DNA of 64,000 nucleotides from Solanum dulcamara (taxonomy: Eukaryota; Streptophyta; Magnoliopsida; Solanales; Solanaceae). Made by a program: the position numbers and the translations under genes. Below are positions 60,136 through 64,000 of this stretch, piece after piece (the first letter of the stretch is position 1; each line of letters begins with the position of its first letter). The DNA is taken from assembly GCF_947179165.1 (NCBI RefSeq), contig NC_077243.1, positions 50,673,001 to 50,737,000 on the forward strand, given 5' to 3'. The notes beneath the pieces are model-generated. The model saw only the letters and a program-made list of their open reading frames with translations. It was not told the origin of the DNA and did no database searches.

Positions 60136-63100
60136 TGAGAAATTCTTGAAGTATGGGACCTGGTACTTGGTCTGCCTGTGGGGGCAGTTTTTGTAGAAAT
60201 TTTTGCCTTGTTGCTAAATCTGGTCCTATGTATCCCTCTAGGAGATAGACCTTGTGAACTAGCCACCTGTTGGATGTCTTCCTCATATATATTCTCAGAA
60301 AAGGGATTGATGGTTTTGATTAAATGCTCACTTATAATATCATCTTCCTCCTGATCATGCAAGGGCTGATAATTATTATCTTCTTCATTTTTTGAATCAC
60401 ATACAACATACTCATTAATAGGGTCCTGTATGTTGGTGTTGAAGGTGAAGTGATCTGTAGCTACCTCTGGAGTTTGAAAAGGGGTGTTATCTATACCCAC
60501 CTGATCATCATCAAGTACAAATTGTTGACATCCCTGTTCACTTTGCTGCATTGCAACACTGTCAGTTAAAGGAGTTTGGCATTTCTCAGAAAGGTTTGTT
60601 TTCTTTTTGATGGCCTCTCTCCTTTTCTTGCTTAACTTGTTCTTTTTAGCATTAGAGTCTTTGCCACTACTGCTTGCAATGGATCCCAAATCCTTGGCCA
60701 TAGAGCCTAAGATGTTTTGCATGGTAGAATCATCAGTAGGGGGATCTCTTCTGATGGATTCAGTATTTGGTATGTCATTTTGAGCCTTGTGTGCAGGGGT
60801 AGCAGGGGCTGTAAGGGCACTCCTAAGGTCAGTGATATTCTCATGCAAAACATGAGACAAGATCCCTCCCCTTTTGGGTTCCCCATCCTGCAGATTAGTG
60901 GGGTTCTCCATTACTCCTCCAACCCTTCCTCCATCAACTACACAACCAACAGCAACAGAGATATGATGTGGAGGTGTAAGGGGTATGGGGAGTAATAAGT
61001 CAATACCTGCATTCCTTGTTACATTGCTCTCTTGAGTAGTACCTTGTTATTGAATTATGGTGTTTTCCTGCATTTTTGCTAAATTCTTCAAAGTGGAATT
61101 CCTTTGGTTACTTGGTTCTCCTGCATCTTTTTTATTGGTTTGATCCTGGGTAACAAGATCAACATAATTATTGGAAGTATAAAGAGGAGTAGAGGACTTA
61201 CCTGGACCTGTGATGTTTTGCTGAGGTTTATCAACTCCTCTGTTCTGCTGTGGTTGAATAGAGCTGATCGCATTTGTTTGTTGGGGCTTGTTTTGTCCCT
61301 TAGACTGTTTCTTCCTTTGAACTTGCCACAACAGTTCTTTTGCATTGTCAAGTGTTTGTTGTGGCTGAGCAGGAGCATCTTTTACAGATATATTGATATT
61401 TATATCATCATGATCCTTGGTTAGCATGCCCTCCTTGTTTTTGTTCATTTTTGCTGTTTCTTCTTCTTTTTTTTTTTTTTGTTCTTCATCCCTTCTTTGA
61501 ATATTACAAACATGTATCAAGTGACCCTGATGTTTGCAGTACATGCAGTAATCAGGTACATTTTTATATAAAATAGCTTGCTACCTCCCTAGAGTTTTAT
61601 CAGTTTTGTCATATCCCAGCCAAACATGGGGAGGTCTTTTATTGGTGAGGTTCACTTGAAGTCTCACCTTGGCTATGCATCCCCTTATTTTTTATATGGA
61701 AGCAGTGTCTAGATAAAGTACCTTCCCTACAGAGGCTAGCAGGGCAGTGGTGAACTCCATGTTATAACAATGCCAAGGTAGTTCTGGTAAGGCTACCCAG
61801 ATTGGCACTATTGGGGTTTCTTCATCCGGTTTAAAAGTAGGTGTCCATGTCTGAATCCTCATGAGTTGGCCCTCTATTGTCATTCTCTATTTGGTCCAGA
61901 CAGTATTGTAATCCAACTTATTGTCCAAGTCAATGTAGACATGTCTAGCATTGAAATGAGCAATTTTTACACCTCCTGAGAGCTGAGTTTGAATGATAAA
62001 GCTCCTTTTTATCAACTCTATATTTGGCATGGTGTGGGTAAATTTGCCAACCAAGGTGTATTTGCATCTTTGAGCTAGTTTGTGCATAAAGTCTTCTTTT
62101 TCAAAAAACACAGCAGACAGGCCCTATTTTGTTGTGTATTCAGGGGTGGCTAATTCAATAGGAGCCTCATTCTTTGCTTGATTATTTCTGAGTTTGGCAG
62201 CAAAGGTCTGAACTACAGTGTAAGGGGCAGGCTGAAGGATCTGGTCCTTTAAGTTGGGAAAAATATTTTTCTGGGGGTTTTGGTTAGTGGAATTTGGTTG
62301 AGGTTGGGTATTGACTGATTTAGTTCCAACATATCTAGGACCAACATTAGCATAGATGATGGGCACCTTAGGTTGGCTAGTTTGAACCTGGATGTCAAAA
62401 TTACTAGACACCTTAGGGAAGCTATTGTGGGTGGTAGTAGGCTGTTGAGTGTGTAGCTGGTTGCTAGTTTGAGGAATAGAATTGTTAGGCATTTTGGTAG
62501 GAATTTCAGGGCTACTTTTAGAATTGATTTTGGTATGATCAGTGCCCTGCAAGGAGTTACCTACAGCATTACTAAGGATTACATTTGCATTAGATTGCAA
62601 AAGAACTCCACTGGATTTCAAATTGGCAGTCTCAGAGTATATCAAGTTGGAAGGATTAGTCATACCTTGAAGGTCTGTAACATTAGCACTGTTACATTGC
62701 TGTAAAGTTCCTGAGGCATGTTTATCATTTTTGGAAAAAAGACACATCGACTTTACATTATCAATTGTGTGCATATCATCCTTTAGTTGATTGAATTGAC
62801 CATATTGTTGATATTGGTCTTGAACCAATGTGTGTTCTTCAGCTTGATTATCAGTGAAAATGTGCATATCACCTTGACGAGTGTCTCGACGACTTTTTGA
62901 ATTTGAATTTATTGTTGATGATTCGAGACACCTCTTGTGGATGGGAAGTTGCACATTGCCCTTAGGGACATTTCGGATTTGATCTTGTGACAAATGGTTC
63001 GCCGGAGCTCCGGCGCCGACACTCTGACAGTGACCCTGTAGATTTGGCAAATTCGAGCTAATTTGAGAGGATTTGATTCCTTCTCTAGTGTTTGTGAGTT

Positions 63101-63689
63101 GCTGGTGGGGTATATTTGTATCAATGAAACACCCCATTTTGCATTGGTTTCCACCTGAAAATGTCGCTTAAGCTCTGGCAACCTCGCCGGTACCATCGTC
63201 CCCAATGATTTCACCGTCCATTTGGGTTGAAATTTTGGTGGTAGGAGCACCATGAGATGAGGAACAAACCCCAGGGGGTCCACCATCTCAAATGTCGCCG
63301 GAGCCTCTTCGAATATGAAGGCGCAACTCTGGCGACTCTGCGATGTTTCTCTCAAGCGTCGCCTGATCAGTGCTCTCAAATGGTGCGGTGGTTTGATCCA
63401 ATTTTTGGACTGTATGTAGTCCTAAAGATAAGGAATCATCTACCACAGTTCTTGATACTTGAATCAAACCATGTTTCTGAAAATTGATGATCTTGTGTGC
63501 AATTCTCAGCTCCTCTTCAGAGACAATGATTGCATCAGTATTTTGTTGACCGATCAATTATTGTTGATTCAAACCAGCTTCACTTAAAATTGCAGTATTA
63601 TTTTGCAGATTCAGAGTGTCATTAGCTGGTGATGTTTCATGATCTATATTCGGTGGCCACGGGAGCTTCACCGGCGGTGGTGAAGCCAT
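60132..63689 (-). pseudogene. LINE ORF1: DUF4283 and CCHC RNA-binding protein
   Basis: One frame of 1,186 codons from ATG 63689 to TGA 60132. Eight stops interrupt it (63558, 63288, 63168, 62124, 61887, 61692, 61581, 61047), yet no frameshift is seen. The N-terminal half is Gln/Asn/Ser-rich and of low complexity. DUF4283 lies at about codons 526-695 (FTHTMPNIELIKRSF, HVYIDLDN, VPIWVALPELPWHCYN). A perfect C-x2-C-x4-H-x4-C knuckle follows (CMYCKHQGHLIHVC, codon about 716), then a Glu/Lys coiled stretch, a Gln-rich part and a basic KKRREAIKKK patch near codon 1,015. The family binds element RNA. ORF1 proteins of plant L1 that I know are about half this length. Confidence 0.88.
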
Positions 63690-63805
63690 TCAGAACTGAC
63701 CGGAGATGAACAGTGTGAGATAGAGAGGGAGGAGATGACCGTTAGAGATTTTTGGAGTTATTATGGTGTTGTAGATTCTTTAGAGAATTGAAAAGTGTTT
63801 TTGAT
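63690..63805 (-). other. LINE 5' UTR
   Basis: 116 bp between the right target duplication and the ORF1 ATG. It would hold the internal promoter; no specific motif is recognised. Confidence 0.6.
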
Positions 63806-63816
63806 AATCTGAGTAT
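63806..63816. repeat. LINE target-site duplication, right copy
   Basis: AATCTGAGTAT, identical to 53412-53422. Confidence 0.92.
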
Positions 63817-64000
63817 CATGTATAGAATTCAAGATTTTCCATATCTCATCAATAAAGTTTTGGGGATCCTACTCTATCTTGGACCTGGTAAATATTAGGG
63901 GATTCATCCCCAAAAAATCTTTGAACCTCATCATAATTGACTACTATTGAGGTCTGAAGCTAGTAACTAGAGTGCCTCGTTACCCTAACTGGGAAGCCAT
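63817..64000 (-). pseudogene. Gag N-terminal capsid part (C2)
   Basis: The minus strand reads MRFKDFLGMNPLIFTRSKIE, a stop, then DPQNFIDEIWKILNSIHDTQ, the Gag segment that normally precedes the block resuming at 53411. The rest of C2 gag and its 5' LTR are off-window. Confidence 0.85.

Larger units (their letters stand above)
53423..63805 (-). mobile_element. L1-type LINE, full length, about 10.4 kb
   Basis: Bounded by an 11-bp direct duplication, with poly(A) at one end and a 116-bp 5' UTR at the other, so it looks unabridged at the 5' end. Order on the minus strand: 5' UTR, ORF1 (DUF4283 and CCHC), ORF2 (endonuclease, RT, zinc-binding domain, RNase H), a 2.5-kb repetitive 3' region, poly(A). 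It is inserted in C2 gag, whose capsid reading is restored when the LINE and one duplication copy are removed. It is longer than the 5-7 kb I know for most plant L1 elements. Fourteen stops and one frameshift make it inactive. Confidence 0.93.
47561..64000 (-). mobile_element. Ty3/gypsy chromovirus C2, split by a LINE
   Basis: Minus-strand element with 3' LTR (47561-49206), integrase, RNase H, RT, protease and gag to 53411. The LINE follows (53423-63805), then gag again (63817-64000); the 5' LTR is beyond the window. Collinear with C1. Many stops and frameshifts. Confidence 0.85.

Noticed and set aside
60717..60995. Plus-strand frames across the LINE (for example 60717-60995, 61104-61424, 58891-59280)
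   Set aside because: They are antisense shadows of ORF1 and ORF2.
1..64000. CRISPR arrays, bacterial operons, organelle DNA or tRNA genes
   Set aside because: No direct-repeat/spacer array, no ribosome-binding-site and gene spacing pattern, and no cloverleaf. All coding remnants are plant retrotransposon domains.

Overview
This window looks like heterochromatic or intergenic DNA of a flowering plant. It is AT-rich, has no recognisable single-copy cellular gene, and nearly every base can be assigned to decayed retrotransposons. Chromodomain-bearing Ty3/gypsy elements of Tekay/Del type and a plant L1 LINE carrying DUF4283, a reverse-transcriptase zinc-binding domain and RNase H indicate a dicot. 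A large Solanaceae genome (pepper, tobacco or tomato type) is my guess from the general look of the families; it is inference only. The element names A1-A3, B, C1, C2 and D are mine.

The layout is a stack of nested insertions. Element B (minus strand) runs from 7858 to 26639. Its 3' LTR was split by element A1 (plus strand, 1-7857, entering from off-window). Its gag was split by element A2 (minus, 13358-24741), which has a perfect 5-bp target duplication, GCAAC. B itself sits in an LTR of an older element, C1 (minus). C1 pol continues at 27000-28179, 32619-33824 and 43877-43984. It is interrupted by an A-family LTR fragment (28180-32618, itself hit by an LTR-like insert at 29766-31235) and by element A3 (plus, 33825-43876, near-matching 5-bp duplication).

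To the right are a short plus-strand gag-protease remnant (D, 43985-45125), an isolated C-type LTR (45126-47197), 363 bp I cannot assign, and a second C-type element (C2, minus, 47561 to the window end). C2 gag is split by a complete L1-type LINE of about 10.4 kb (53423-63805, minus), with an 11-bp target duplication and a poly(A) tail.

A1, A2 and A3 share LTR ends (TGTTACACCCC ... TGACA), initiator-Met primer sites, polypurine tracts and a mostly non-coding interior in which only integrase/chromodomain remnants are readable. They therefore look like large, possibly non-autonomous derivatives. A2 and A3 each contain a 5S rRNA-derived segment, at different places and in opposite orientation relative to the host element. 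B, C1 and C2 keep recognisable gag-protease-RT-RNase H-integrase-chromodomain order, but with stops, frameshifts and some altered catalytic residues. The LINE has one long ORF1 frame (1,185 codons) and one ORF2 (about 1,390 codons) joined by an ATGA overlap. They are broken by 14 in-frame stops but only one clear frameshift. Behind ORF2 lies an unusually long (2.5 kb) repetitive 3' region. Nothing here looks able to transpose on its own.
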